From Brevibacillus fluminis (GTDB lineage: Bacteria > Bacillota > Bacilli > Brevibacillales > Brevibacillaceae), in assembly GCF_003710825.1 (NCBI RefSeq), contig NZ_RHHQ01000025.1:154406-218405 (forward strand): a stretch of 64,000 nt of DNA. Direction: 5' to 3'. Position numbers and translations under genes: made by a program. Shown piece by piece: positions 28,145 to 36,929 of this stretch. Each line of letters opens with the position of its first letter. Position 1 is the stretch's first letter. The notes beneath the pieces are model-generated. The model saw only the letters and a list, made by a program, of their open reading frames with translations, searched no databases and was not told where the DNA came from.

Positions 28145-29083
28145 CTACATGCCCCCTTTCGATGTACTGTAGTCGATGCGCGGGTCCAAAACGGCATACA
28201 GCAGATCGACACAGATGTTGACAATCACATAGATCACGCCCATGAACAGGACGATCCCCTGAATCATCGGAAAGTCCCTTGAGCTAATCGCCTCGATCGC
28301 GAGCGTGCCGATCCCCGGCCAGTTAAAAACCTGCTCCACGATGACCGCGCCGCCGAGCAATGCAGCGATCTGCAAGCCAACCACGGCAACTACGGGAATC
28401 ATTACATTGCGAAAGGCGTGGCGAAACAGCACGATTCCCTCGCTCATCCCTTTGGCCCGTGCCGTACGGATATAATCGTTGGACAGCACCTCGACCATGC
28501 CGGAGCGAGTCAGGCGGCTGATCGTCGTGGACAGCAGCACCCCAAGGGTAAGGGCTGGCATGACAAGATCGATAAAGCCTGTGCCGCCCGCGACCGGAAA
28601 CCACCCCAGCTTCACAGCGAACACCATAATCACAAGGAGGCCCAGCCAAAAACTCGGCAGCGACATACCCAGCGTCGCCATGCTCATGATGGCATAATCA
28701 AGGAAGGTATCTTTGTATTTAGCCGCCAAAATGCCCATGATGACCCCTGCTACGATTGCGACGACGATGCCGGATACCGCCATTTTCACCGTCGCCGGAA
28801 ACCGCTGGGCGATTTCCATACTGACAGGTCGGCTTGTTTTCAGCGATGTACCCAGGTCGCCTTTTAGTACACCAGTCGCATAATTGACATATTGAACCAC
28901 GAGAGGCTTGTTTAGCCCCATCTGCTCCCGCAATTGCTCAACCCGCTCTTTCGTCGCCTTTTCACCCAGCATAATCCGCACCGGATCGCCGGGAATCAAG
29001 TGAATCAAGGCGAACGAGAAGAGGGAAACACCGACCAGAACGATGAGTCCGGACATCAATCGCTTCAAGAGGTATTGCTTCAT
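28145..29083 (-). CDS. Peptide ABC transporter permease (DppB/OppB-like)
   Basis: Inner-membrane subunit. The start LLKRLMSGLIVLVGVSLFSF and the HLIPGDPVRIMLGEKAT segment are hallmarks of DppB. The EAA-type coupling loop reads DYIRTARAKGMSEGIVLFRHAFRN. 312 residues with six membrane segments. Its ATG overlaps the TAA of the preceding binding-protein gene by one base (TAATG), so the two are translationally coupled. Confidence 0.93.
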   Translation of the reverse strand: MKQYLLKRLMSGLIVLVGVSLFSFALIHLIPGDPVRIMLGEKATKERVEQLREQMGLNKPLVVQYVNYATGVLKGDLGTSLKTSRPVSMEIAQRFPATVKMAVSGIVVAIVAGVIMGILAAKYKDTFLDYAIMSMATLGMSLPSFWLGLLVIMVFAVKLGWFPVAGGTGFIDLVMPALTLGVLLSTTISRLTRSGMVEVLSNDYIRTARAKGMSEGIVLFRHAFRNVMIPVVAVVGLQIAALLGGAVIVEQVFNWPGIGTLAIEAISSRDFPMIQGIVLFMGVIYVIVNICVDLLYAVLDPRIDYSTSKGGM

Positions 29084-30735
29084 TATTGGCTCACCCAGCT
29101 ATCGTTTAATTGCAAACGGTCGATACTGTATTTCACGCCTTTTACTCGCTTGTTCACAACCGTAAATTGTTTGTCCACGTAGATTGGCACAAGATACGCT
29201 TGATCGATCATCCGTTTTTGCGCTTCTGCGTAAATCTTTTTGCGCTCTTCGGGATCAATTGTGGTGCGTCCGTACACGACCAGTTGATCAAGGGTCTCGT
29301 CTTTGATGGACGCATAATTGAAGCTGCCGATTTGACTGGAGTGGAAAAACAGGTACAAAATGTCAGGATCAAAGTAAGAATAACCGCCTACTGCCACATC
29401 GAAATCGCCTTTCAGCTCTGCTTCCATCATTGCGCCCGGCTCCATCGTGGTGATCTTCACCTTGATGCCGAGCTCACCAAGCATCGCCTGCACAAGCTGC
29501 GATTCTTTTGACTTTGCTTCTACCGATAGCATCGTGAACTGCATTTCTTTGCCGTTTTTTTCCCTCACTCCCGATGCATTCGGCACATAGCCTGCTGCAT
29601 CGAGCAGCTTTTTCGCTTCGTCTAAATTGTACTTGTAGCCATAAGATTCGACGGCTTTGTCATAACCTATAATGGTTGGCGGTAGCGGACCATAAGCGGG
29701 TACGCCTTCTCCCTGCAGCGCCGACTGAATGATCGCCTCCTTGTTGATCGCCATGTTGAGTGCTCTGCGAACTTGCAGGTCATGTAGCATTTCATTTTTC
29801 TGATTCATGGACAAATACATGCCCATGCCGGACTTCATCTGGTCCAGCACTTCGAAATTGTCGTCGTTTTTATACTTTTTCGCATCCTTGGCGGGTACGA
29901 GCGTCGCTACATCGATGGAGCCGCTATCAAGAGCAGCCATCATCGTCTGTCGGTTTTTGATGAACTTGGCAACCAGCTTGTCCGGATAGACAGCCCCTTT
30001 GTTCGTATAGAATTCTTCTGGCCATTTGAACTGATCGTTGCGTGTAAACGTGATCGATTCGCCCGGCTGCCAGCTTTCGAACTTCCACGGACCAAGGCCT
30101 ACTGGATTACGACCGTAATTAGCGCCGCCCTTTTCAATCGCTTGCATGGACAATGGCTGCAGCCAACCATTGACCGTCAAGTTGCCCAGTAAAGGCGCGA
30201 ACGGCTCTTTCAATTCCAGAATCAGCGTTTTGTCATCCGGTGCCTTCACATCTTTGATGGTATCGACCAAAGCGATCGTGCTCTTAGCTTCTGTTTTCGG
30301 ATCCAGAATACGGTCGAGCGTCGCCTTGTAAGCGCCTGCCGTAAACGGTGTCCCATCCTGAAACGTAATTCCGGAACGAATGGTAAAAGTCCACGTTTTT
30401 CCGTCTTTGGAAATGGTGTAGCTCTCTGCCAAATACGGTTTAACATCATGAGAAACCGGGTCCATATAAAGAAGCGAGCCGCCCATAAACTGGGCAATCT
30501 CATCCACAACGCTCGCCCCTGTTGACTTGTGCACGTCAAACGTATCCGGCTCTCGGTCGAATGCCACGGTGATAGTGCCACCCGTGCTTGGCTGGCCGCT
30601 TCCCTGTTTTTCGGCGGAATCTCCCTTGTTTTGCTGAGGCGCATCACCGCCACTTGAGCATGCACTCACCATCAGCGTTGTAGCCAAAGCGAGTGCGCCT
30701 GCTTTGAGAAATCGTGTTCGATGATTCTTTTTCAA
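29083..30735 (-). CDS. Peptide ABC transporter substrate-binding lipoprotein (family 5), copy C
   Basis: First gene of the operon and main binding protein of the ABC importer. TTG at 30735 is the likely start: AAGGAGGG lies 7 bases upstream and the resulting signal peptide runs into the lipobox LMVSAC with Cys26. The mature N-terminus has GGTITVAFDREPDTFDVHKS. Very close to copy A at 10476, which argues that both load the same permease. The upstream region has a cre-like site and a long dyad. Confidence 0.92.
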   Translation of the reverse strand: MKKNHRTRFLKAGALALATTLMVSACSSGGDAPQQNKGDSAEKQGSGQPSTGGTITVAFDREPDTFDVHKSTGASVVDEIAQFMGGSLLYMDPVSHDVKPYLAESYTISKDGKTWTFTIRSGITFQDGTPFTAGAYKATLDRILDPKTEAKSTIALVDTIKDVKAPDDKTLILELKEPFAPLLGNLTVNGWLQPLSMQAIEKGGANYGRNPVGLGPWKFESWQPGESITFTRNDQFKWPEEFYTNKGAVYPDKLVAKFIKNRQTMMAALDSGSIDVATLVPAKDAKKYKNDDNFEVLDQMKSGMGMYLSMNQKNEMLHDLQVRRALNMAINKEAIIQSALQGEGVPAYGPLPPTIIGYDKAVESYGYKYNLDEAKKLLDAAGYVPNASGVREKNGKEMQFTMLSVEAKSKESQLVQAMLGELGIKVKITTMEPGAMMEAELKGDFDVAVGGYSYFDPDILYLFFHSSQIGSFNYASIKDETLDQLVVYGRTTIDPEERKKIYAEAQKRMIDQAYLVPIYVDKQFTVVNKRVKGVKYSIDRLQLNDSWVSQ

Positions 30736-30838
30736 TCCAAAACCCTCCTTCTTTATCCGTAAAACATGGTAGCACTTGTAAGAACCCAAGCTAGAATGCA
30801 TTTCTCTCTTTTTTTGTGAAAGAACCTCCCCCTGAACA

Positions 30839-30891
30839 TGTAAGCCCTTACAATTACATTGAATAAATTTATGAAGAACTAAATACTTCAT
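30839..30891. promoter_or_regulatory. cre-like site and long dyad upstream of the peptide operon
   Basis: TGTAAGCCCTTACA (30839-30852) differs from the ideal CcpA site TGTAAGCGCTTACA by one central base. ATGAAG-N9-CTTCAT (30871-30891) is a 21-bp dyad that would fit an RpiR-type dimer. Both lie within 160 bases of the start of the first gene. The binding proteins are inferred. Confidence 0.4.
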
Positions 30892-31107
30892 ATATTACAA
30901 ACGAAGAATTATTCGCTCCGACTTCTTTATACCATAAATACAGAAGCAAAGGAATACTCTTTTGCAAATTTTCTGAATGTCTGAAAAGTAGGGAAAAGTA
31001 GTCCGCTGTTCACGATGCAGACAGGAAACTTTTCAATGCCACATTTGTAAGTACGCAAACCTCAAAGCGATTGCTTGTACCCCATTCACTAGCGTGCGGT
31101 AGACAAG

Positions 31108-31159
31108 AAACCACAGCCTCTCCGTTCGGGATTGATACCGAGGAATGCTGTGGTTTTTT
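31108..31159 (-). terminator. Second hairpin behind the AguB-type gene
   Basis: AAACCACAGC pairs with GCTGTGGTTT (outer arms at about 31108-31117 and 31147-31156), and the loop has a further CCTC/GAGG pair. T-rich tails follow on both strands (six T on plus, TTTCTTG on minus). It lies between two minus-strand operons and fits a back-up terminator. Confidence 0.5.
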
Positions 31160-31248
31160 CATTGCGGCTCAATGGAACATCCGTAAAGCTGGCATCGCCA
31201 TCCGTAATCGTTGTCGGATCTGGAAGCCGGGTTCCAGTAGAAAGAAAT

Positions 31249-31284
31249 GGACAGGATCCTCCGAATGAATGGAAGATCCTGCCC
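31249..31284 (-). terminator. Likely terminator of the AguB/PotD/M24 unit
   Basis: GGACAGGATC (31249-31258) pairs with GATCCTGCCC (31275-31284) with one mismatch. On the minus strand ATTTCTTTC follows. It lies 104 bases after the stop of the amidase gene. Confidence 0.4.
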
Positions 31285-31387
31285 GACATGTAAGTTAGTT
31301 ATGATAATCAAAGAAGAAATGTTAGCTATTGTTCATGGTCAAAGCAACTATTGTTCCTGGCAATTTATCTAAAATAGTAAGAAGGCT

Positions 31388-32257
31388 TTACTTCTTTCCT
31401 TCCAAAGTAAGTAGCGTCTGATAGCACTCCGGCCGCCTGTCACGGAACAAAACAAAATGTCTCCTTGTTTTTTCGATTTCATCCAAATCGAATTCTGCTG
31501 TCAAAATGGTTTCCTCCCGATCCCCTGCTTCTTGGATCAGTTCCCCTCTGCAGCCGGTAATAAACGATCGGCCGAAAAATTCGATTTTGGTCCATTGTCC
31601 TTCTTCCAAGCCGATACGATTGGACGCGATGACCGGGACCATATTAGCCGCGGCATGTCCTCTCATCGTTAACTGCCAATGATCGGAACAATCGTCGGTC
31701 AAGCCATTGGTATGTCTGCCGATGGCGGTCGGGTAAAAAATCATCTCGGCACCTTGCAGCGCCATGGATCGCGCGGTTTCTGGGAACCATTGATCCCAGC
31801 AAATCCCGATGCCGATCTTTCCGAACTTTGTCTGCCATACTTTAAACCCTGTATTTCCCGGACTAAAATAAAATTTTTCGAAGTAGCCGGGATCATCAGG
31901 TATATGCGTTTTTCGATAGACACCCAGTTGGGTGCCATCCGCATCAATCATCATGATGGAATTAAAAAAGACGTTGTTTGATTTTTCGAAAAAGCTGATC
32001 GGCAGCACGACGCCTAGCTCTTTTGCTAGCTCTGACATCCTGCTCAGGGTCGGATGGTCTTTCGCTTCGTGTGCCTGTTCAAAGTTCCGATTATCATACG
32101 ATTGGCAAAAGTAAAGATTTTCAAAGAGCTCTTGCAGCAGGATGACATTTGCTCCTTTTCCTGCAGCTTCTCTGACCAACTTTTCGGCCTTCAAGATGTT
32201 TTCTTCCTGATTCGCACTGCATGACATTTGTGTGGCTGCAACCGTGACTTTCCTCAT
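31388..32257 (-). CDS. aguB: Carbon-nitrogen hydrolase, N-carbamoylputrescine amidase-like
   Basis: Nitrilase-superfamily enzyme, 289 residues. The triad is clear: Glu43 in LLQELFE, Lys116 in VYRKTHIPD and Cys153 in GIGICWDQWFPE. The sequence follows N-carbamoylputrescine amidase closely (AguB, which yields putrescine, CO2 and ammonia). No agmatine deiminase is in the window. The neighbours are a PotD-like binding protein (21-base gap) and a creatinase-like M24 protein, so the enzyme may remove the carbamoyl group from another ureido compound. GGGAGG precedes the ATG. Confidence 0.82.
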   Translation of the reverse strand: MRKVTVAATQMSCSANQEENILKAEKLVREAAGKGANVILLQELFENLYFCQSYDNRNFEQAHEAKDHPTLSRMSELAKELGVVLPISFFEKSNNVFFNSIMMIDADGTQLGVYRKTHIPDDPGYFEKFYFSPGNTGFKVWQTKFGKIGIGICWDQWFPETARSMALQGAEMIFYPTAIGRHTNGLTDDCSDHWQLTMRGHAAANMVPVIASNRIGLEEGQWTKIEFFGRSFITGCRGELIQEAGDREETILTAEFDLDEIEKTRRHFVLFRDRRPECYQTLLTLEGKK

Positions 32258-32278
32258 GCTACGATTTCCTCCCTGGTC

Positions 32279-33343
32279 TTATTGCTTTACTTCTGTCCAT
32301 ACACGATCGTAATACTGCAAGGCCTCCTCGACATCGGTGAGATACGTGCCGCGTTTTATTTCTGCTGGTGGGATGACTTCCATCGCTTGTCTGACATTGT
32401 CCGGAAGCAATTTCATCGCTTCGACATTGGCGCTTGGGTATGGCTGCTCCAACGTGATATCCCTGCTAATTTCCGGGCGATTAAGAAAATCGATAAATTT
32501 TTCTGCATTCCCGATATGTTCTGCTCCCTTCGGAATGACAAAGTTATCTTGCCAAAGTGTCAGAACTTCTTTCGGGATCACTGCTTTTATCGCCGGATTT
32601 TCCAGCCTTGCCATCGGCACTTTTCCGTTGTAAACGATGCCGGCTTTCACTTCACCGCTGGCAAGCAGGCGATCTGCATCGCTTGCCTCGTACGATTTTA
32701 TGTTGGGAGCCAGTTTTTTCAGCAGCTCCCCCGCTTCCTTAATTTCTTTTTCGCTCGTGCTGTTCGGTGAGTAACCAAGGATCCCGAGCATGATGCCAAG
32801 CATGACATGCGGGTCGTCAACAGCGACCAAACTGTTCTGAAACATCGGATCAAACAAATCTTTGTAACCCGTGATTGGCTTATCGACCAACTTCTCGTTG
32901 ACGGCGATGATTTCTCCACCCCAATAAGCAGGGACAAAATAATCGCCATTCGGATCAAAAGGAAAGCCGGAGAAGTCTTTTCCGATATACTTCATATTGG
33001 GGATGTTCGCTTTGTTGATTTTTTCCAGTTTATCTGTCTTCATTAACGTTTCAACAAAGTCTGCACCTGCAATTGCAATGTCAAAACCATGATTGCCCAC
33101 GCTTAATTTTGCCATTAGCTCGGCGTTGGACGTAATCGTTGAATAGTTGATTTTAATTCCCGTCTCTTCCTTAAACTTGTCGACGACCTTAGGGGGCAAG
33201 TAGTTGGCCCACCCCATAATGTTGACAATCTTCTCCTCCGACTTCCCTTCACCCGTACTCGAATTCCCACATGCCGCAAACAGTAATGTTGACAGCAAAA
33301 CGGTCAAAGCAAGAATACTCGATGCTTTTCGGGATGCAGCCAT
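32279..33343 (-). CDS. Polyamine-type ABC transporter substrate-binding lipoprotein (PotD-like)
   Basis: Extracytoplasmic binding protein for spermidine/putrescine-like cations, 354 residues. The signal peptide ends in the lipobox LFAAC with Cys25. The mature start IVNIMGWANYLPPKVVDKF is typical of PotD, and the late SDADRLLASGEVKAGI segment is also shared. It has no permease next to it and probably uses the PotABC-like components at 36147-38970. It lies between the M24 gene and the amidase in one unit. Confidence 0.87.
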   Translation of the reverse strand: MAASRKASSILALTVLLSTLLFAACGNSSTGEGKSEEKIVNIMGWANYLPPKVVDKFKEETGIKINYSTITSNAELMAKLSVGNHGFDIAIAGADFVETLMKTDKLEKINKANIPNMKYIGKDFSGFPFDPNGDYFVPAYWGGEIIAVNEKLVDKPITGYKDLFDPMFQNSLVAVDDPHVMLGIMLGILGYSPNSTSEKEIKEAGELLKKLAPNIKSYEASDADRLLASGEVKAGIVYNGKVPMARLENPAIKAVIPKEVLTLWQDNFVIPKGAEHIGNAEKFIDFLNRPEISRDITLEQPYPSANVEAMKLLPDNVRQAMEVIPPAEIKRGTYLTDVEEALQYYDRVWTEVKQ

Positions 33344-33376
33344 ATTATTTACCTCCCGTTCAATTCGAGGAAAACG

Positions 33377-34642
33377 TTAGACAATGAGTAAATCCCACGG
33401 AGTCGTGCCCAGTATTTTGGCTTCATCTTTGGTAAAAATCAACGTATCGTTAATCCCGAAACCGGTTTCAAAATTGACAACGGCACCAGGTGCGAATTGA
33501 ACACCTTCGTGATCGGTCGACGTATCGTATACGAATTCGCCTACCCAGTCCGGTGGATAAGAGATACCAACCTCGTACCCGCCAAACCAGAGTGGTGGTT
33601 CCATCCCTTCCTCTTTGTAAAACGCGCTCATTTGGCTCATAAAGTCATTTACATACATATTGGGCTTGATGATCTCTTTTACCTTCATCATCGATTTTTT
33701 GCTCTGTGCATAGGTTGCGGCAAATTTCGGATCCGGCTCCCCGATCGAGAAGCATCTGGAGAGGTTGGAATGATAGCGGTAATATACACCTGACAGATCA
33801 ACTTCAATCGGGTCGCCCGGCATGATCAGCCGTCTAGAGGCGTTGGGGTGTCTACACCATACTCTTTCTGGCCCGGCATGAACCAAACCAACAATGGCCA
33901 TGTTTTCTCCGCCAGCTTTGTGCATCGCATAGGTGTACTCCGCGACGATATCCAGCTCCGTAATACCCGGTTTCATCACACTTAGTGCTGCTTGCATACC
34001 GATATCCGCTATTTTCGACGCGGTTTCGATATAGCGTAGTTCCATGGGAGACTTGATAAAACGCACATCTCGGACAATTTTTGTTCCATCTACCACTTCA
34101 CAATTTGCTGCTTCCAACGTTGCCTGCAACTTTTCGCTAATCAGACGAACCGGGCGATAACTACCCATCTCAATCGCTGTTCTACCGCCAGTCCAGCCCT
34201 CATTTTTCAAATCTCGTACGATCATGTCGATAAAACTCATCCCGTCGGCCACGGCTTCGAAGTGTTTCCCCAGATATTTACCGTGCGGACTGTCATGGTA
34301 AATACGCGAATCCGTCGAGACGGTCGACCACATGGTAATCCCCAATTCATCAACGACATCAAACAGGATGAACTTGTCGTGATCAACGTGAATCGCAATT
34401 CCTGATGCAGCGGATTCGGACCAAGCTATAGGTGGGTTACCCCGGTACCACGCTGCGCTGTACCCGCTTACATAGTACAAATTTTCTGGATTCGTGATGT
34501 AAAGCAAGTCGATATTTTGTTCCGCCATTGCCTTTCGGATTTTGTTTAATCGATTTTTGTACTCTAAAATGGGGAAGGCCAGCTCCATTTCAGATGTAGC
34601 GACATCCAGTTCATCTTGTATCAATATGTTTGCCTTAGTCAT
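33377..34642 (-). CDS. M24 family protein, creatinase/Xaa-Pro aminopeptidase-like, metal site degenerate
   Basis: Two-domain pita-bread protein of 421 residues. The N-terminal creatinase domain (NLYYVSGYSAAW) is followed by the catalytic domain. Of the five usual metal ligands only some are kept: the first Asp is in IEVDLSG, the second is replaced by Asn (YHSNLSR), the His position reads GGYEVGIS, and the late Glu is in VNFETGFG. Loss of ligands is known for creatinase, which works without metal. Creatine/creatine-like or ectoine-type hydrolysis is therefore more likely than aminopeptidase action. ATG at 34642 follows GAGGTG by 6 bases. First gene of the unit with PotD-like and AguB-like genes. 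Confidence 0.8.
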   Translation of the reverse strand: MTKANILIQDELDVATSEMELAFPILEYKNRLNKIRKAMAEQNIDLLYITNPENLYYVSGYSAAWYRGNPPIAWSESAASGIAIHVDHDKFILFDVVDELGITMWSTVSTDSRIYHDSPHGKYLGKHFEAVADGMSFIDMIVRDLKNEGWTGGRTAIEMGSYRPVRLISEKLQATLEAANCEVVDGTKIVRDVRFIKSPMELRYIETASKIADIGMQAALSVMKPGITELDIVAEYTYAMHKAGGENMAIVGLVHAGPERVWCRHPNASRRLIMPGDPIEVDLSGVYYRYHSNLSRCFSIGEPDPKFAATYAQSKKSMMKVKEIIKPNMYVNDFMSQMSAFYKEEGMEPPLWFGGYEVGISYPPDWVGEFVYDTSTDHEGVQFAPGAVVNFETGFGINDTLIFTKDEAKILGTTPWDLLIV

Positions 34643-34853
34643 CGTAATCACCTCAAACGATAGAGTGTCTTCTCATCAACTACCATTCCGATCATGAATC
34701 CGAACATCGCAAACGATTCGTCTCTCTCCTCCCAGCATTGTTTTCACCTTCGGCATGATAATCGTTACAACGGCCGTAGATGTGTTGATTGTTGGTGTAG
34801 AAGGTGAACAACCATATTTATCCTATTTTTCTCATAAAACAATTGTTAAGTCA

Positions 34854-34867
34854 ACAGAATATTCTGT
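34854..34867. promoter_or_regulatory. Perfect palindrome, candidate operator
   Basis: ACAGAATATTCTGT is an uninterrupted 14-bp palindrome. It sits immediately upstream (in minus-strand reading) of TTGACTTAACAATTG, about 210 bases before the M24 gene. The protein that binds it is unknown. Confidence 0.35.
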
Positions 34868-34965
34868 GTTCATCACGAAATCTTTTCGACGACATTGGGA
34901 ACATATCGTAAGCATGACAATCGTTTTTGTTTCCATTCATCTCCATTGCACAAATTTAAACGAAC

Positions 34966-34996
34966 AAAAAACGCCGACCGTTTTCTGTCGACGTTT
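34966..34996 (-). terminator. Terminator of the amidohydrolase/PotABC operon
   Basis: AAACGCCGAC (34969-34978) pairs with GTCGACGTTT (34987-34996) with one mismatch. On the minus strand a T run follows. It lies 44 bases after the stop of the binding-protein gene. Confidence 0.72.
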
Positions 34997-35039
34997 GGAA
35001 ACTACTTCTGGTTTTTTTGATACAGCTACTTCCTCTCTC

Positions 35040-36110
35040 CTACTCCAACAGCCATTGTTCATACCGCACTTGTACTTGGTCGAAGTTTTTGATCCAGTAC
35101 GAATCGTCCGCCATAATTTGCTGTTTCTGCAGCTCGGGAGTTACGCCGAGGCGCTCTTTGTCTTTCTCCGACAATAGGTCGATCGCCTTTTGATTCGCAG
35201 GTGCGTAGCGCGCGGTTTTCCCAAATTCGGCTTGAACCTCAGGAGAAGTGGCGAAAGCGATGAATTTCATGGCCAATTCTTTGTTTTTGGTGCCTTTCGG
35301 AATGACCCAGCCTTCATAGCTGCGGATCGCGTTTTCGTACGTAAAATCAACTGGCGTTCCTTTTTGCTTCTGCAACGTGATCGTGCCGTCGTAGGCGGTT
35401 GAAATGGTTGCTGTTCCGTTGACTAACAGATCCGGTACTTGTGCCCCGTTCGTCCACCATGTTTTAAAATTTTTCTTGATTTCGTTCATTTTCTTAAATG
35501 CACGATCAATGTCCAATGGATACAGCTTGTCAGCAGGTACGCCGTCTGCAAGTAAAGCCATTTCCATGATCGGCGCCGGGAATTTATAGGCGGAACGCCC
35601 CCCAGGGTATTTGTTCACATCCCAGAAATCGGACCACGTCTTCGGTGCATGTGCCGCATCGATCTTGGTCGTATTCCAGCTGATCACCGTCGCAAACGAT
35701 TCGGAAGCGATAAAATGTTCGCCCGCTGTTTTGTCTGTGTACCCGTCTTTTTTGACGATATTGTAATCCAGCGGTTCGAACAGCCCTTGGCTGCCAGCCA
35801 ATGTGCCGAAGAACGAATCGACGTTCACGACATCCCACGTGACGTTTCCACCGTCGACCATCGCTTTCAATTTCCCGTAATCCGGTGGTGTTTCGATCTC
35901 AATCTTCACGTTGTATTTTTGTTCAAATGGCTCGATGATTGTTTTTTTGCGCATCTCGATCAATTCCGAATCCCAGTCGACGATAGTCAGCTTCTGTACC
36001 GCTGCTGCTGAACCTTGACCGGAATTGGCTGTCGTTTCGTCTTTGCTGCAAGCGAATAACGAACTGCTTAACACGGTAATCAATGCAATGCTGCCGATCT
36101 TCTTCAACAC
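35040..36110 (-). CDS. Polyamine/iron-type ABC transporter substrate-binding lipoprotein
   Basis: Binding protein of 356 residues. The lipobox SLFAC has Cys21, and the mature part starts with LTIVDWDSELIEMRKKTII. It belongs to the PotD/AfuA-like extracellular solute-binding family 1/6 group, and YEGWVIPKGTKNKELAMKFI is a typical late segment. The start is GTG at 36110, five bases after GGGGGAG. It follows the PotC-like permease and is the dedicated binding protein of this ABC system; the PotD-like protein at 32279 would be a second one. Confidence 0.87.
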   Translation of the reverse strand: MLKKIGSIALITVLSSSLFACSKDETTANSGQGSAAAVQKLTIVDWDSELIEMRKKTIIEPFEQKYNVKIEIETPPDYGKLKAMVDGGNVTWDVVNVDSFFGTLAGSQGLFEPLDYNIVKKDGYTDKTAGEHFIASESFATVISWNTTKIDAAHAPKTWSDFWDVNKYPGGRSAYKFPAPIMEMALLADGVPADKLYPLDIDRAFKKMNEIKKNFKTWWTNGAQVPDLLVNGTATISTAYDGTITLQKQKGTPVDFTYENAIRSYEGWVIPKGTKNKELAMKFIAFATSPEVQAEFGKTARYAPANQKAIDLLSEKDKERLGVTPELQKQQIMADDSYWIKNFDQVQVRYEQWLLE

Positions 36111-36146
36111 GATAACTCCCCCTTAATTTTATCTAGGCAAAAGATG

Positions 36147-36929
36147 CTACTCTTTCTGGACACTCATTTTTGCAGTTCGGGACGAGATCCATCCTTGGAT
36201 GAAGAATAGCGCCACGGTCATTACGATCAACACGGTCGACACAACGGCTATGCTTGGATCGATGCTTGTTCGCAAGCTTTCCCAGTATTTGACCGGCAAT
36301 GTTTTTGTATTGGCCCCCGCCATAAAAAGCGAAATGATCGGCTCATCAAACACGATCGAAAAGGCAAACAACGCTCCTGAGATCATTCCGGGTTTTATCA
36401 ACGGAAGCGTAACCTTGAAAAAGGCACCAACGGGCGTGGAGCCCAGTCCCATGGCAGCCAATTCCAAATTGCGATCGACACCCTTCAAGCTGGAGGCAAC
36501 CGTCGTAAATACGACCGGAATCGCAATGACAGCGTTAGACAAAATCATCCCCGTATATGTATCCGTGAGCTTGAACGGAGCGAAAAAACGATACAAGCCG
36601 ATCGCCACCACAACCGCCGGAACGACCATCGGCGAAAGAATCAAGGGAACAAATAGCTTCTTGCCCCAAAATTGCAGCCGAACAAAAGCCAGTGCGGCCA
36701 TGGTGCCTAAAATCACCGATACAATCGCCGTCGTGCCCCCGATGAACAGACTCCGCGAAAATACCTCGATCCAGACTGGACTATTCATCACCTTTTCATA
36801 CCAATCCAGCGAGTAGCCAGGCGGCGGTAATTGGAAGTATGATACCGATGTAAACGATAACGGAATCACCAGTAGGATCGGAGTCAAAAACAGGATCAGA
36901 ATGATGACCGAAAGAAGTCTAAGCCACAT
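36147..36929 (-). CDS. potC: ABC transporter permease (PotC-like)
   Basis: Inner-membrane subunit of 260 residues with six membrane segments. The coupling loop reads LELAAMGLGSTPVGAFFKVTLP, the EAA motif of the spermidine/putrescine and related families. Its ATG follows directly on the stop of the PotB-like gene with no spacer. Confidence 0.88.
   Translation of the reverse strand: MWLRLLSVIILILFLTPILLVIPLSFTSVSYFQLPPPGYSLDWYEKVMNSPVWIEVFSRSLFIGGTTAIVSVILGTMAALAFVRLQFWGKKLFVPLILSPMVVPAVVVAIGLYRFFAPFKLTDTYTGMILSNAVIAIPVVFTTVASSLKGVDRNLELAAMGLGSTPVGAFFKVTLPLIKPGMISGALFAFSIVFDEPIISLFMAGANTKTLPVKYWESLRTSIDPSIAVVSTVLIVMTVALFFIQGWISSRTAKMSVQKE

Larger units (their letters stand above)
30736..31387. 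other. Intergenic region between the AguB-type and peptide operons
   Basis: From right to left it holds two hairpins that can stop the upstream operon (31249-31284 and 31108-31159), then an AT-rich stretch with the dyad ATGAAG-N9-CTTCAT (30871-30891) and a cre-like site (30839-30852). I could not settle on a promoter. A direct repeat CTATTGTTCMTGG occurs at 31326 and 31348. Stop-free stretches on both strands at 31085-31290 have no start signals and are not called. Confidence 0.5.
34643..35039. other. Intergenic region before the M24 gene
   Basis: It contains the terminator of the upstream operon (34966-34996), a perfect 14-bp palindrome (34854-34867), a 10-bp palindrome AACAATTGTT (34838-34847), and a minus-strand TTGACT next to them. 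No sigma-54 promoter is found here, unlike the neighbouring units. Plus-strand open stretches lack start signals. Confidence 0.4.

Noticed and set aside
31089..31289. Open stretches on both strands that look faintly protein-like
   Set aside because: They span two hairpins and have no ribosome binding site; the region is better explained as tandem terminators.
34755..35177. Plus-strand open stretch of 140 codons before the M24 gene
   Set aside because: It runs through the terminator at 34966-34996 and into the antisense of the binding-protein gene, and lacks a ribosome binding site and protein-like composition.
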